From NCBI GenBank assembly GCA_015065545.1, contig SVQA01000006.1, forward strand, positions 1-64,000: DNA of 64,000 nucleotides. The letters run 5' to 3'. The position numbers were made by a program, and so were the translations under genes. This document shows, one piece after another, positions 46,607 to 54,284 of this stretch (the first letter of the stretch is position 1; the number at the start of each line of letters is the position of its first letter). The notes beneath the pieces were generated by a model. It did not search any database. It was given only the letters and a program-made list of their open reading frames with translations, and was not told the DNA's origin. The stretch is from Oscillospiraceae bacterium. Its GTDB lineage: Bacteria > Bacillota > Clostridia > Oscillospirales > Acutalibacteraceae.

Positions 46607-47128
46607 ATGAAAAAAATTGCTGTATTTTTAGACGGTGCAAATCTTTTTTACACACAGAAGAAACTTGGCTGGAACATCGACTCGGAAAGGCTCCTTGAAT
46701 ATTGCAAGGAGCTGGGTGAAGTAGTTGAAGCAACCTACTACATAGGCAAAGCACAAGAAGGTAACTCAAAGAAGTTCCTAGATAAGCTTTCCTACATAGG
46801 CTACTCGCTGGAAACAAAGCCCATCAAGAATATCTATGACCAGGAGGGCAACCTTTCCTGCAGAAAAGCCAATCTTGATATTGAGATTGTGCTGGATATG
46901 TTCAATATGATCGACCGCTACGACCTTGCAATACTCATAAGCGGAGACGGCGACTTTGAACGTCCCCTGCAAATCCTCAAGTCCCGAGGCAAAGAGGTAA
47001 AAGTAATATCCACAAAAGGCATTGTTGCCTCAGAGCTTATTCACGTCACAGGTCTTCACTACATCGACTTTCTTTCAATCAAGGAACTGGTAAAACGTAA
47101 GGAGGAGCACATCGAAAATGCCGCATAG
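46607..47128 (+). CDS. NYN-domain (LabA/DUF88-type) protein
   Basis: 173 aa. The NYN fold is a PIN-like RNase fold; the acidic residues are visible in AVFLDGANLF (near N-terminus), LDIEIVLDMF and LISGDGDFERPL, which would form the metal site. ILKSRGKEVKVIS is the typical C-terminal strand. I take the ATG at 46607, with AAAGGAG upstream, and reject a longer frame through the small peptide. Predicted RNase; substrate unknown. Confidence 0.9.
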   Translation: MKKIAVFLDGANLFYTQKKLGWNIDSERLLEYCKELGEVVEATYYIGKAQEGNSKKFLDKLSYIGYSLETKPIKNIYDQEGNLSCRKANLDIEIVLDMFNMIDRYDLAILISGDGDFERPLQILKSRGKEVKVISTKGIVASELIHVTGLHYIDFLSIKELVKRKEEHIENAA

Positions 47129-47170
47129 CCCTGCTCTGCCGAACCAATCAAAAAATCGAGTAGAATAAAA

Positions 47171-47216
47171 TCTTTCTACTATCAGTAAAAACTATTTTAA
47201 ACCAAACCGTTATAAT
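47171..47216 (+). promoter_or_regulatory. box-type promoter of the second small-peptide unit
   Basis: TCTTTCTACT-ATC-AGT (47171-47186), 24 bp, then TATAAT (47211-47216) inside CCGTTATAAT, followed by TCAACGAAA and AAAGGAGG. It matches the promoter at 46409 in both boxes and spacing. Confidence 0.65.
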
Positions 47217-47248
47217 TAAATCAACGAAACAGAAAGGAGGTGAATAGA

Positions 47249-47383
47249 GTGTTAGGTCTTACAGCAGCTCTCACAATAGCTTCAAAGGCACCGCTCATTA
47301 AAATCGGAAAAATCCTCTTCGTAGCATCCACTATCAATTCAATCAGAGTGTACAAGAAATCAAACAAAAAGAAAGGAAGATAA
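47249..47383 (+). CDS. 44-aa hydrophobic-cationic peptide, KKKGR tail
   Basis: GTG start with AAAGGAGGTG 6-7 nt upstream. The product begins MLGLTAALTIASKAPLIKIG and ends in NKKKGR. It has a hydrophobic N-terminal two thirds with regularly spaced lysines and a strongly basic C-terminus. It aligns with the 45-aa peptide at 47461 (shared LTxAxK, KIGxIL, KKKGR). No known family; a membrane-active peptide or a small toxin are options. Confidence 0.65.
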   Translation: MLGLTAALTIASKAPLIKIGKILFVASTINSIRVYKKSNKKKGR

Positions 47384-47387
47384 TCTT

Positions 47388-47456
47388 ATGAAGAAAATCA
47401 TTTTAATCAGCACCGCAATCAACACACTGTTATTTATATTAAAGAAAAGAGGTTAA
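47388..47456 (+). CDS. 22-aa hydrophobic peptide
   Basis: MKKIILISTAINTLLFILKK then RG. One hydrophobic helix flanked by lysines. AAAGGAAG lies 9 nt before the ATG. Four bp after the 44-aa gene and 4 bp before the 45-aa gene, so clearly part of one transcript. Confidence 0.5.
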   Translation: MKKIILISTAINTLLFILKKRG

Positions 47457-47460
47457 TATT

Positions 47461-47598
47461 ATGGTAGGTATCGCAGCATTCGCTCTCACAGCAGCAACAA
47501 AAATCACAATCTTTAAAATAGGAGAAATCCTCATCGCAGCAGCTCCCGTTGCAGCAATCATCGAAAATAAAGTAAGAAGCAAAAAGAAAGGAAGATAA
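47461..47598 (+). CDS. 45-aa hydrophobic-cationic peptide, KKKGR tail
   Basis: Starts MVGIAAFALTAATKITIFKI and ends KKKGR. It is a diverged copy of the 44-aa peptide at 47249: same length, same spacing of KIGxIL and same tail. AAGAGG precedes the ATG. The DNA around both stops is also alike (AAAGGAAGATAATCTTATG), pointing to a tandem duplication. Confidence 0.65.
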   Translation: MVGIAAFALTAATKITIFKIGEILIAAAPVAAIIENKVRSKKKGR

Positions 47599-47602
47599 TC
47601 TT

Positions 47603-47956
47603 ATGACAGACTTTAATATTCCACTCAAAAACGCCGCCAAAAGCGGCATCGGTCCTGCATCCTCGGGTGTATATATCCTCCGCTTAAACGGCAGGGTAAT
47701 GAAGGTTGGAAGTGCCGCAATCGGAATCCAAAAACGAATGCAACAATATTACGACCTTAACCCCTTTTGCGGCCTCAACCGACACATAAATAAAGAAAAC
47801 CGCGACTCAATCAGCGTCACTTATCAGACCTGCCTCCCCTCTGCCTGCGAAGAGCTGGAAAGCAAGCTCTTCGATAAATACGGCCCTATACATCTGATGC
47901 CTTGGGCAACTCGCAGACCCAACTGCACCCAAAACCAATACACCTTACTGATATGA
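47603..47956 (+). CDS. GIY-YIG-like protein
   Basis: 117 aa. GVYIL (for GIY), VMKVGSAA (for YIG, Tyr replaced by Lys), QKRMQQYY (catalytic-type Arg) and CEELESKLFDKYG (Glu) outline a GIY-YIG nuclease fold with altered residues. It follows the 45-aa peptide gene by 4 bp and shares its AAAGGAAG ribosome site, so it is the last gene of that unit. It may be a nuclease or only a nucleic-acid-binding relative. Confidence 0.7.
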   Translation: MTDFNIPLKNAAKSGIGPASSGVYILRLNGRVMKVGSAAIGIQKRMQQYYDLNPFCGLNRHINKENRDSISVTYQTCLPSACEELESKLFDKYGPIHLMPWATRRPNCTQNQYTLLI

Positions 47957-47986
47957 AAACAACAGTTTCATTTGTCACTCCCATAA

Positions 47987-48068
47987 AAGCAACAGGGCGG
48001 TATTATTCCACCGCCCTGTTGCTTATAGAAAAGGCTGATGATATCGCATCTATCATCAGCCTTTTTTT
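47987..48068. terminator. two hairpins between convergent genes
   Basis: AAGCAACAGGGCGGT / ACCGCCCTGTTGCTT (47987-48024), with T tail on the minus strand, and AAAGGCTGATGAT / ATCATCAGCCTTTTTTT (48029-48068), with T tail on the plus strand. One serves the amylase gene, the other the peptide operon. Confidence 0.85.
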
Positions 48069-48073
48069 ATTCC

Positions 48074-49594
48074 TTATTTTGATGTAAATATATAAAACTC
48101 ATAGGGCTGGAACTCTTTTGAGCTTAGCTCACTGAGGTTAAACTCTTTATCTTCAGAGTCAAAATCCGTACCGTCGTAATGCATTACACACTGTGCATTA
48201 TCTCTATCAAAGTTTATGGTAACATCGGAAATAGGCTCATAATAAAAGTTCCCGACAAAGTAAACCTTATCCTCGCCCATTGTTCTTGAGAACGCCAGGA
48301 ACTTTGCATCGCTTGTTTCTATGAACTCAATGTCACGGTTTGTAGAGGAGAGTGCCTTGTTTTCCGCTTTGAGAGCACTGAGCTCTGTGATAAGCTCCTC
48401 ATAAACAGGCTCCTCATCCCAGAGGATAGTATCCTTCTCAAAGAACTCAATTTCATGGTCATAGCCCTGCTCATTAGCAGTATAAATCAAAGGCATCCCG
48501 GGAGCTACATAAGAAAGTGCAAACATAGTTACATAAGCGTTATCGAAACGGTCATAAATAGTTCCCTCATAAGAGTTCTTGTCGTGATTATCCGTGTAGT
48601 TCATCGGGAAACTACCCTCGATATAAAAAGCATCGTCAGCCAGAACTCTTTTAAAACCGTCAGTTTCAAGACCTGCCCTAACCATAAGAGACTGATTGTA
48701 CAGATTATCGTTATAACAGCTGTCGAACGCATACGCAGTAAGTGCTTCAGAGGCAGAGTTCTCTGCAAGCATCATAATCTCGCTGTTAATAGACTTAAGC
48801 TTATAAACTGCCGCATTCCAGAAGGTGGCAGGAACTCCTCCTGCGTGGTCACATCTGAAGCCGTCGATACCCTTCTCCTGAACCCAGAACTGCATACATT
48901 TAATCATCTCTGCACGCATCTCAAAATTATCAAAGTTAAGCTCTGCAATATCGTTCCAATCATAAGGATATGTTATGTTACCATCCACATCGTGCTCGTA
49001 CCAGTCGTCGTGATCGGTTATCCACTGATGATCCCATCCGGTGTGGTTTGCAACCCAGTCAAGAATAACCTTGAAACCCATATCGTGAGCAGTGTCAACA
49101 AGGTGTTCAAAATCCTCCATTGTGCCAAATTCGGGATTTATTGCCAGATAATCGTCAACTGCATAGTAAGACCCAAGAGTACCCTTACGCTCTGTTTCAC
49201 TAATAGGATGAATCGGCATAAGCCAGAGAGTATTAACACCCATAGCTTTTAGCCTCGGGAGATGCTTTTCAAACGCCTTGAAGGTGCCTTCTTCGGTATA
49301 CTGACGAATGTTCACCTCATACAGAACGCAGGTATCAAGCCATGAAGCAGTAGTTTTCTCAAGCACAGGATTAGCGGCAGAAATATCGGTCATAACTCCG
49401 TCAACGATGCTCTCCTTTTCCACACTATCCGACAAAACATACTCGTTATGAGTGTATTCGTTTTTGGGTGTATCCTCAACGGTCGCAGTTGTTTTAGTAT
49501 TCGCCGAGTCATCGGCTTTGCCTTTATCCCCACCGCAAGCCGCCAGAGAAAGAACCATAATAAGTGCCAGAATCAACGCAAGATATTTTTTCAT
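48074..49594 (-). CDS. lipoprotein alpha-amylase family (GH13) glycosidase
   Basis: 506 aa. Signal peptide with lipobox LSLAACGG, so it is anchored to the outer face of the membrane. The four GH13 regions are present: DWVANHTG, GFRCDHAG (nucleophile Asp), IMMLAENSA (general acid Glu) and YTDNHDKN (third Asp). It should cut alpha-1,4-glucans or maltodextrins near the cell surface. It has no starch-binding module or dockerin. ATG at 49594 has AGGAGG upstream. Confidence 0.92.
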   Translation of the reverse strand: MKKYLALILALIMVLSLAACGGDKGKADDSANTKTTATVEDTPKNEYTHNEYVLSDSVEKESIVDGVMTDISAANPVLEKTTASWLDTCVLYEVNIRQYTEEGTFKAFEKHLPRLKAMGVNTLWLMPIHPISETERKGTLGSYYAVDDYLAINPEFGTMEDFEHLVDTAHDMGFKVILDWVANHTGWDHQWITDHDDWYEHDVDGNITYPYDWNDIAELNFDNFEMRAEMIKCMQFWVQEKGIDGFRCDHAGGVPATFWNAAVYKLKSINSEIMMLAENSASEALTAYAFDSCYNDNLYNQSLMVRAGLETDGFKRVLADDAFYIEGSFPMNYTDNHDKNSYEGTIYDRFDNAYVTMFALSYVAPGMPLIYTANEQGYDHEIEFFEKDTILWDEEPVYEELITELSALKAENKALSSTNRDIEFIETSDAKFLAFSRTMGEDKVYFVGNFYYEPISDVTINFDRDNAQCVMHYDGTDFDSEDKEFNLSELSSKEFQPYEFYIFTSK

Positions 49595-49638
49595 ATTATG
49601 CCTCCTGTTTTGTATAGTAATATCATAAATCAAGATAT

Positions 49639-49667
49639 ATTATATATTCTTTTAATCCAAAAAGCAA
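49639..49667 (-). promoter_or_regulatory. promoter of the amylase gene
   Basis: Minus strand -35 TTGCTT (49662-49667), 17-bp spacer, -10 TATAAT (49639-49644). Confidence 0.6.
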
Positions 49668-49723
49668 ATCCAAAAGTATGTTTTCCCTTTCTTTACAGAT
49701 AACCATTCCAGCTAAAGATTTGC

Positions 49724-49780
49724 GTAGAAGCGATTATCAATCGCCCGATAGAAAAACGGGCGGATAGTATCCGCCCCTAC
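49724..49780. repeat. inverted pair of REP-like palindromes
   Basis: Unit 1: GTAG, then (A)GCGATTATCAATCGCCC; unit 2: GGGCGGATAGTATCCGCCC then CTAC. The two palindromes face each other with GTAG feet outward, as in BIMEs. Same family as at 22598, 22767 and 61084. Confidence 0.75.
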
Positions 49781-49807
49781 GAGTAAGATAAGGAGATTTT
49801 GTAATAT

Positions 49808-49870
49808 ATGAAAGCAACAGGTATCGTGAGAAGAATTGAGGAATACGTTATAATAGGGCAAACTGCCTGA
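49808..49870 (+). pseudogene. 5' remnant of spoVT
   Basis: ATG with AAGGAGAT upstream, reading MKATGIVRRIEEYVIIGQTA then stop. The first ten residues equal those of the intact SpoVT at 53650, after which the frame runs into unrelated DNA. It marks the left junction of the restriction-modification island. Confidence 0.75.
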
Positions 49871-50085
49871 AACCCGCATAAACACTATGGTTTTTGCAAG
49901 TTTGCCCTATTGAACACAAGGGTGTTAAAAAATAGTTTTCGGTCGGTTTTTGATAGAAAACTACATATATCGATTTTTGTGAGCGTAATCTGAAAAGATT
50001 GCGCTTTTCTCTTGCAATTTTTAATACTATATGATAAAATAGTAAAGTAGTTAGTTTACTTATTTATTTTTTTGGAGGTGAGACG
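49871..50085. other. left end of the restriction-modification island
   Basis: A 13-bp perfect inverted repeat AATAGGGCAAACT / AGTTTGCCCTATT starts inside the spoVT remnant, near 49852, and returns near 49900. A hairpin GCGTAATC/GATTGCGC with TTTTCTCTT follows near 49983-50012, then a promoter with -35 TTGCAA (50012-50017), 17-bp spacer and -10 TAAAAT (50035-50040) for the next gene. No integrase gene is seen. Confidence 0.55.
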
Positions 50086-50412
50086 GTGGCTAAAACTAAA
50101 TATCAGGCGGGTACGTTTGGCGCATATTTTGTTGCACTCTTAAAAGAGAAGCACTATACGCAAGCCCAGTTTGCCGATGATTTAGGAGTGTCAAAGACAT
50201 ATTTGTTTGACATTTTTCATAATCGTATAAATCCACCTACCCCAGACAAGCAAGAACAAATTATCGCTTTACTAAAATTAAGTGAAAATGAAAAGTTGGA
50301 ATTTTTAGATAAAGCCGCTGTTGGTAGGGGCGAGCTACCAAAAGACATTGTTGATTATCTCAACAAAAATCCAGAAGAGATTCAAAAACTTAGAGAAAGT
50401 ATGAGGATATAA
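50086..50412 (+). CDS. XRE-family HTH regulator of the RM island
   Basis: 108 aa, GTG start with TGGAGGTGAG upstream. HTH at about 20-75 (YTQAQFADDLGVSKTYLFDI). It lies 2 bp before the methylase-nuclease gene. By position it is a controller-type regulator of the restriction-modification genes, but it is longer than classic C proteins. Confidence 0.8.
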   Translation: MAKTKYQAGTFGAYFVALLKEKHYTQAQFADDLGVSKTYLFDIFHNRINPPTPDKQEQIIALLKLSENEKLEFLDKAAVGRGELPKDIVDYLNKNPEEIQKLRESMRI

Positions 50413-50414
50413 TT

Positions 50415-52466
50415 ATGGCAAAGAGAATAAAGAAAAAAGAGGCACTTTCAGTAAGTCGTCTTATCAATGAAGTATTGGTGGGACAATTAAGCATACCATT
50501 TCGTCAAATTGTGAATGATACAACTTTTTCAAAATACACGGGTTCGAAGCGTCCCGACCTTTTAATTTCAGAGTTTGAATACGATGGAACAAACGATGAT
50601 CAATATATCAAAAATCTTGTTGCGTATGCAGAAGCAAAAGATGATTGTAAAGTTGATGATAAAGATTGGAAAGACGCATTAAAACAAGGAAAAACCAAAG
50701 CGCCTAAGTTGGGATTGCCATACTTTATTGTTACTAATTGTAAAACAACATATTTTTATAATGCTAAAACATTAAAGCAGTTGACTTTGAATGGGAATCC
50801 TATAAGGGAATTTCAAACCATTGACATATATCGTTTAATAAAAAACAAGTTAACAGCAAATCCAGAACTTGATGCAATTAACACTAATGTTGACTCGATT
50901 TCAACCATTTCCGAAGCGATTTTTAATAAGAAACTTTGGGAGCTTGCAGGAGTATATCGCGGAATCAACTTCAAAGATAATGTACAAAAGATAGATTTTA
51001 CTGTTGGTTTTGTAGCTCTTGAATATTTTGAGGAAAAAGAAGATATTGATGGAACTAAGGATGCCTCTAAGGTATATTGGTCTTCTTGTAACGATGAAAT
51101 TGCAGAGAAAGTAAAAAACAATTTGAGTGGATATATTAGTCGCTTGGAAGAAGAAACTACATTCAAAGAATTCAAAAATGTTATGGAAGTTGTTCGTGTT
51201 GCCATTAGTGGTGATGGAAAAAACAAGCCGTTGGTAAGTGTTGAAGATGTCAAGCAAATTTATGCTATCATTGATTCTATGAAGCCTTTGCACGGCACAG
51301 GATTTGATTTATTTGGTGCAGTATATGAAATGTTTGCTTCTTCAAAAGAGAAAAAAGACTTTGGAGAATACTTCACACGCAGACACTATACGCATATTTT
51401 CGCAAAGTTGTTGCTTCAAGATGAAGAAATTTTTAATAATGAACATAGATTTTCTATAATCGACCCAGCTTGCGGAACCGGCGGATTTTTGACCGAGAGT
51501 TTTAAAGTTCTATACAACAATTATGAAAAAAGCGGCACATTGACAGACGATGCGAAAGAATTTTTGTCTAAGCAATGTTTTTATGGGATAGATGTTAGAG
51601 ACGAGAACATATCGAGGACTCGCCTAAATATGTTCTTGGTTGGTGACGGTCATACACATATGTATTCCGATAACACGCTAAAACCAACACGCCAAGGAAA
51701 GAGTGTATTGGATAAAACATATCAATACGTCATCACAAATCCCCCGTATGGTAGTGGCACTATAAAGGCTAATACAGAAGCGATTTCCACAACCAGAACA
51801 GAAATAGCGTTTATCTGTAAAGTTATAGATTTACTTAAAGTTGGAGGTAAAGCTTGCATTATTACACCTGATGGTGTGTTGGAAAACCCCTCTTACAAAA
51901 AGCTACGTAACGAAATTCTTGAAAAATGCGAAATTTATGCTATTGTTTCGCTTCCTAAATTTGCATTTGCTCCGTATACAAAAGAGAAAACATATGCATT
52001 GTTTTTGAAGAAACGCAGTAACAAAGTAACAAAGAAACAAACAAAACCAATTTGGATGTATATCATTGATAATGATGGATTGGCTAATTCTGATAAACGC
52101 TTTCCCACGAAATTACGAAACAACCGCAATGGATGGATGCATGATGAAATTTCCGGTTGGGTTAGTACCGAAGGTGTGGAAATGCCCGGAATATTAGAAA
52201 AGCGTTGGCTAACTTTCGACGATAGTGCTTCACCAACAAAATGGATTGATGAAAAAGGCTTTGAACAGTGTGCGAGAAAGGGTGGAAACATCTCTATAGA
52301 AACAATAACTAATGACAATTATATAACGCTACTTCCTGAATATTATTTACGCCCTTATTCTCCTCACTATATAGACGAGAAAGAATTTGTGGAAGAACTT
52401 AAAAACATCGACAAAGAAATCATAAAATTTTATGAGGTTATAAAAGATGAAAAATATAATTTTTGA
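50415..52466 (+). CDS. fused nuclease and N6-adenine methylase (BcgI-like RM subunit)
   Basis: 683 aa. The N-terminus (about 35-150) looks like an HsdR_N/PD-(D/E)xK nuclease: RPDLLISEFE, VAYAEAKDD and GLPYFIVTN. The C-terminal two thirds is an HsdM-type methylase with DPACGTGGFL (motif I, SAM) and TNPPYGSG (motif IV). A nuclease plus methylase in one chain next to a separate specificity subunit matches type IIB/IIG enzymes such as BcgI. The codon use is AT-rich compared with neighbours, a sign of transfer. Confidence 0.85.
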   Translation: MAKRIKKKEALSVSRLINEVLVGQLSIPFRQIVNDTTFSKYTGSKRPDLLISEFEYDGTNDDQYIKNLVAYAEAKDDCKVDDKDWKDALKQGKTKAPKLGLPYFIVTNCKTTYFYNAKTLKQLTLNGNPIREFQTIDIYRLIKNKLTANPELDAINTNVDSISTISEAIFNKKLWELAGVYRGINFKDNVQKIDFTVGFVALEYFEEKEDIDGTKDASKVYWSSCNDEIAEKVKNNLSGYISRLEEETTFKEFKNVMEVVRVAISGDGKNKPLVSVEDVKQIYAIIDSMKPLHGTGFDLFGAVYEMFASSKEKKDFGEYFTRRHYTHIFAKLLLQDEEIFNNEHRFSIIDPACGTGGFLTESFKVLYNNYEKSGTLTDDAKEFLSKQCFYGIDVRDENISRTRLNMFLVGDGHTHMYSDNTLKPTRQGKSVLDKTYQYVITNPPYGSGTIKANTEAISTTRTEIAFICKVIDLLKVGGKACIITPDGVLENPSYKKLRNEILEKCEIYAIVSLPKFAFAPYTKEKTYALFLKKRSNKVTKKQTKPIWMYIIDNDGLANSDKRFPTKLRNNRNGWMHDEISGWVSTEGVEMPGILEKRWLTFDDSASPTKWIDEKGFEQCARKGGNISIETITNDNYITLLPEYYLRPYSPHYIDEKEFVEELKNIDKEIIKFYEVIKDEKYNF

Positions 52467-53556
52467 ATATCCTATAAAAGAAACTTTGGGTAATGTTTTT
52501 AGAATTATTCAAGGTCATCAAATTACGGATGAAGAAATATATAAGAGTTATGGTTCAATTCCTGTATACACGGGAGCAGGAGAACTCAAAGGCTTTTGGG
52601 ATAAAGCATTAGTAGGAAAAGACGATTTACCATGTTTGACATATGCAACAAAAGCCTTTGATGGAACTATTGTAATAAGAAACGAGATATTCGATGCAAA
52701 CAATACAGCGGTTTTAATCTTGAAAGACAAGTATAAAGAAATTGTTCTTTTAGAATGGATTTCTGTCATCTTACCGAAAATTTTCTTGGAAATCATGACA
52801 AGTAAGGAAGGTGTTAGTTACTTAAATAGAGAAATTGTTGAAGCTATTGAGATTAATATACCGGATAGGAAAACACAAGAAGATTTAATAATTAAACACA
52901 AGGCTATAAATGAAAGGTTGGATCATGCTAAAGAGCTTTTGCGAAGATGTAAAGCATTAATGAACAAATTTATCAACATAGAATATAAAACATATCAAGG
53001 CAAAAATGTCGAAATTGAAGAATGTGTTGGCTACATGAGTGGTAATTCTGGTCTAACGGAAGAGTTTGTTTACCATACATTGCAAGAGGAAGGGAAAAAA
53101 TATTCTATTCTGTCAAGCGCGACAGAAGAAAGAACAATGATGGGCACGGTTCCTAAATGCTACATTAATAACAAAGAGTTAAAAGTTTTTGAAGGAAAAG
53201 AAGGATTATTGGTAACTCGAAATGGAAAAGCGGGGCAAACAAGATACTTAAGTGAAGGTACTTATACCATAAATGATCACGCTTACATTTTGTTTGTCAA
53301 ACCGGATTCAAAATACCAAATCAATCTTAAATGGCTTTCTATACAATATAAGTCTCAATTCCTGATGTACTCTTCAAACGCTGATAACGGAACATGGAAT
53401 ATGACAGGTTTTTTTAAGCATACTAAAATTGATATACCAAACTTACAAGAGCAATTATCTATTGTGAAGAAATATGAGATTTTGGAACGTCGTATAGATT
53501 CAATTGAAAACATAAAAAAACACTATTCTGATCTTGTTTCAAAAGAAATAGCTTAA
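52447..53556 (+). CDS. restriction-modification specificity subunit (HsdS-like)
   Basis: 369 aa with two target-recognition domains, each ending in a helical spacer: IPDRKTQEDLIIKHKAINER near residue 140 and IPNLQEQLSIVKKYEILERR near 340. It overlaps the methylase-nuclease gene by 20 nt, so expression is coupled. Its size is close to the specificity chain of BcgI. It sets the DNA sequence that the enzyme recognises. Confidence 0.88.
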   Translation: MKNIIFEYPIKETLGNVFRIIQGHQITDEEIYKSYGSIPVYTGAGELKGFWDKALVGKDDLPCLTYATKAFDGTIVIRNEIFDANNTAVLILKDKYKEIVLLEWISVILPKIFLEIMTSKEGVSYLNREIVEAIEINIPDRKTQEDLIIKHKAINERLDHAKELLRRCKALMNKFINIEYKTYQGKNVEIEECVGYMSGNSGLTEEFVYHTLQEEGKKYSILSSATEERTMMGTVPKCYINNKELKVFEGKEGLLVTRNGKAGQTRYLSEGTYTINDHAYILFVKPDSKYQINLKWLSIQYKSQFLMYSSNADNGTWNMTGFFKHTKIDIPNLQEQLSIVKKYEILERRIDSIENIKKHYSDLVSKEIA

Positions 53557-53590
53557 TTTTATAAATAAACAACATATAAAACCAAGTATA

Positions 53591-53645
53591 AAACTCCTTT
53601 GTTGACAGATAATAACAGTGTTATCAAATCTACAAAGGAGTTTTT
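53591..53645 (+). terminator. terminator hairpin that also masks the spoVT ribosome site
   Basis: Perfect 12-bp stem AAACTCCTTTGT (53591-53602) / ACAAAGGAGTTT (53632-53643) followed by TT and ATAT. The AAAGGAG in the right arm is the spoVT Shine-Dalgarno. The loop holds TTGACA and a palindrome GATAATAACAGTGTTATC. It ends the island transcript and would hide the ribosome site in any readthrough RNA. Confidence 0.7.
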
Positions 53646-53649
53646 ATAT

Positions 53650-54192
53650 ATGAAAGCAACAGGAATTGTTCGTAGAATAGACGATCTTGGCAGGGTTGTT
53701 ATTCCAAAAGAGATAAGAAGAACTTTAAGAATCCGCGAGGGCGACCCGCTGGAGATTTATACTGCTACAGATGGTGAGGTTATTTTCAAAAAATATTCAC
53801 CTGTGGGCGAGATGTCAGCCTTTGCAGGTCAGTATGCGGATGTGCTCAGCCGCATCAGCTCTCTGCCCACCATTATATGCGACCGTGACCACGTGATTGC
53901 CGCCGCAGGTGTTTCAAAGAGGGAGTTTCTGGAACGCAGGGTTTCCTCTGCATTGGAGCTTTATATGGAAAACCGCCGCACTTATGCCTGTCATCAGGGC
54001 GACTTATCCCCCGTTACTCCCGTTGAGGGTATCGACCACGATGCCGCAGTAATCTTCCCCATTATTGCCGCTGGCGATGTTACAGGTGCTGTAGTAATGC
54101 TCCAGAGCGACTCAATGAAAGTCCCCTCCGATGCAGAGATTAAGCTTTGCCAGTCTGCCGCCGCATTCCTTGGCAAGCAGATGGAAGAATAA
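53650..54192 (+). CDS. spoVT: stage V sporulation regulator SpoVT
   Basis: 180 aa. N-terminal AbrB-type DNA-binding domain (MKATGIVRRIDDLGRVVIPK) and C-terminal GAF-like domain (about 55-178). SpoVT controls forespore genes under sigma G in Bacillus. The ATG at 53650 is taken; a TTG 17 codons earlier lies in the hairpin. The first ~90 bp are AT-rich like the island, the rest has the GC content of the core genome. Confidence 0.92.
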   Translation: MKATGIVRRIDDLGRVVIPKEIRRTLRIREGDPLEIYTATDGEVIFKKYSPVGEMSAFAGQYADVLSRISSLPTIICDRDHVIAAAGVSKREFLERRVSSALELYMENRRTYACHQGDLSPVTPVEGIDHDAAVIFPIIAAGDVTGAVVMLQSDSMKVPSDAEIKLCQSAAAFLGKQMEE

Positions 54193-54225
54193 CTATTTTA
54201 CAGAACAACGTGCAATTATGACAAA

Positions 54226-54275
54226 CAAGCCGACCAAGAGTTTTTTAGACTTTTGGTCGGCTTGCTTATTTTATG
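54226..54275. terminator. terminator after spoVT
   Basis: CAAGCCGACCAA / TTGGTCGGCTTG hairpin with a 15-nt loop and CTTATTTTAT behind. It separates two convergent genes. Confidence 0.75.
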
Positions 54276-54284
54276 ACTTATTTA

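Noticed and set aside
49808..49870. Independent 20-aa small gene
   Set aside because: Its first ten residues equal SpoVT and the rest is junction DNA, so it is a remnant rather than a gene.
50415..53556. Classical type I restriction system or BREX
   Set aside because: There is no separate helicase-type HsdR and no brx or pgl gene. The nuclease-like domain is fused to the methylase.
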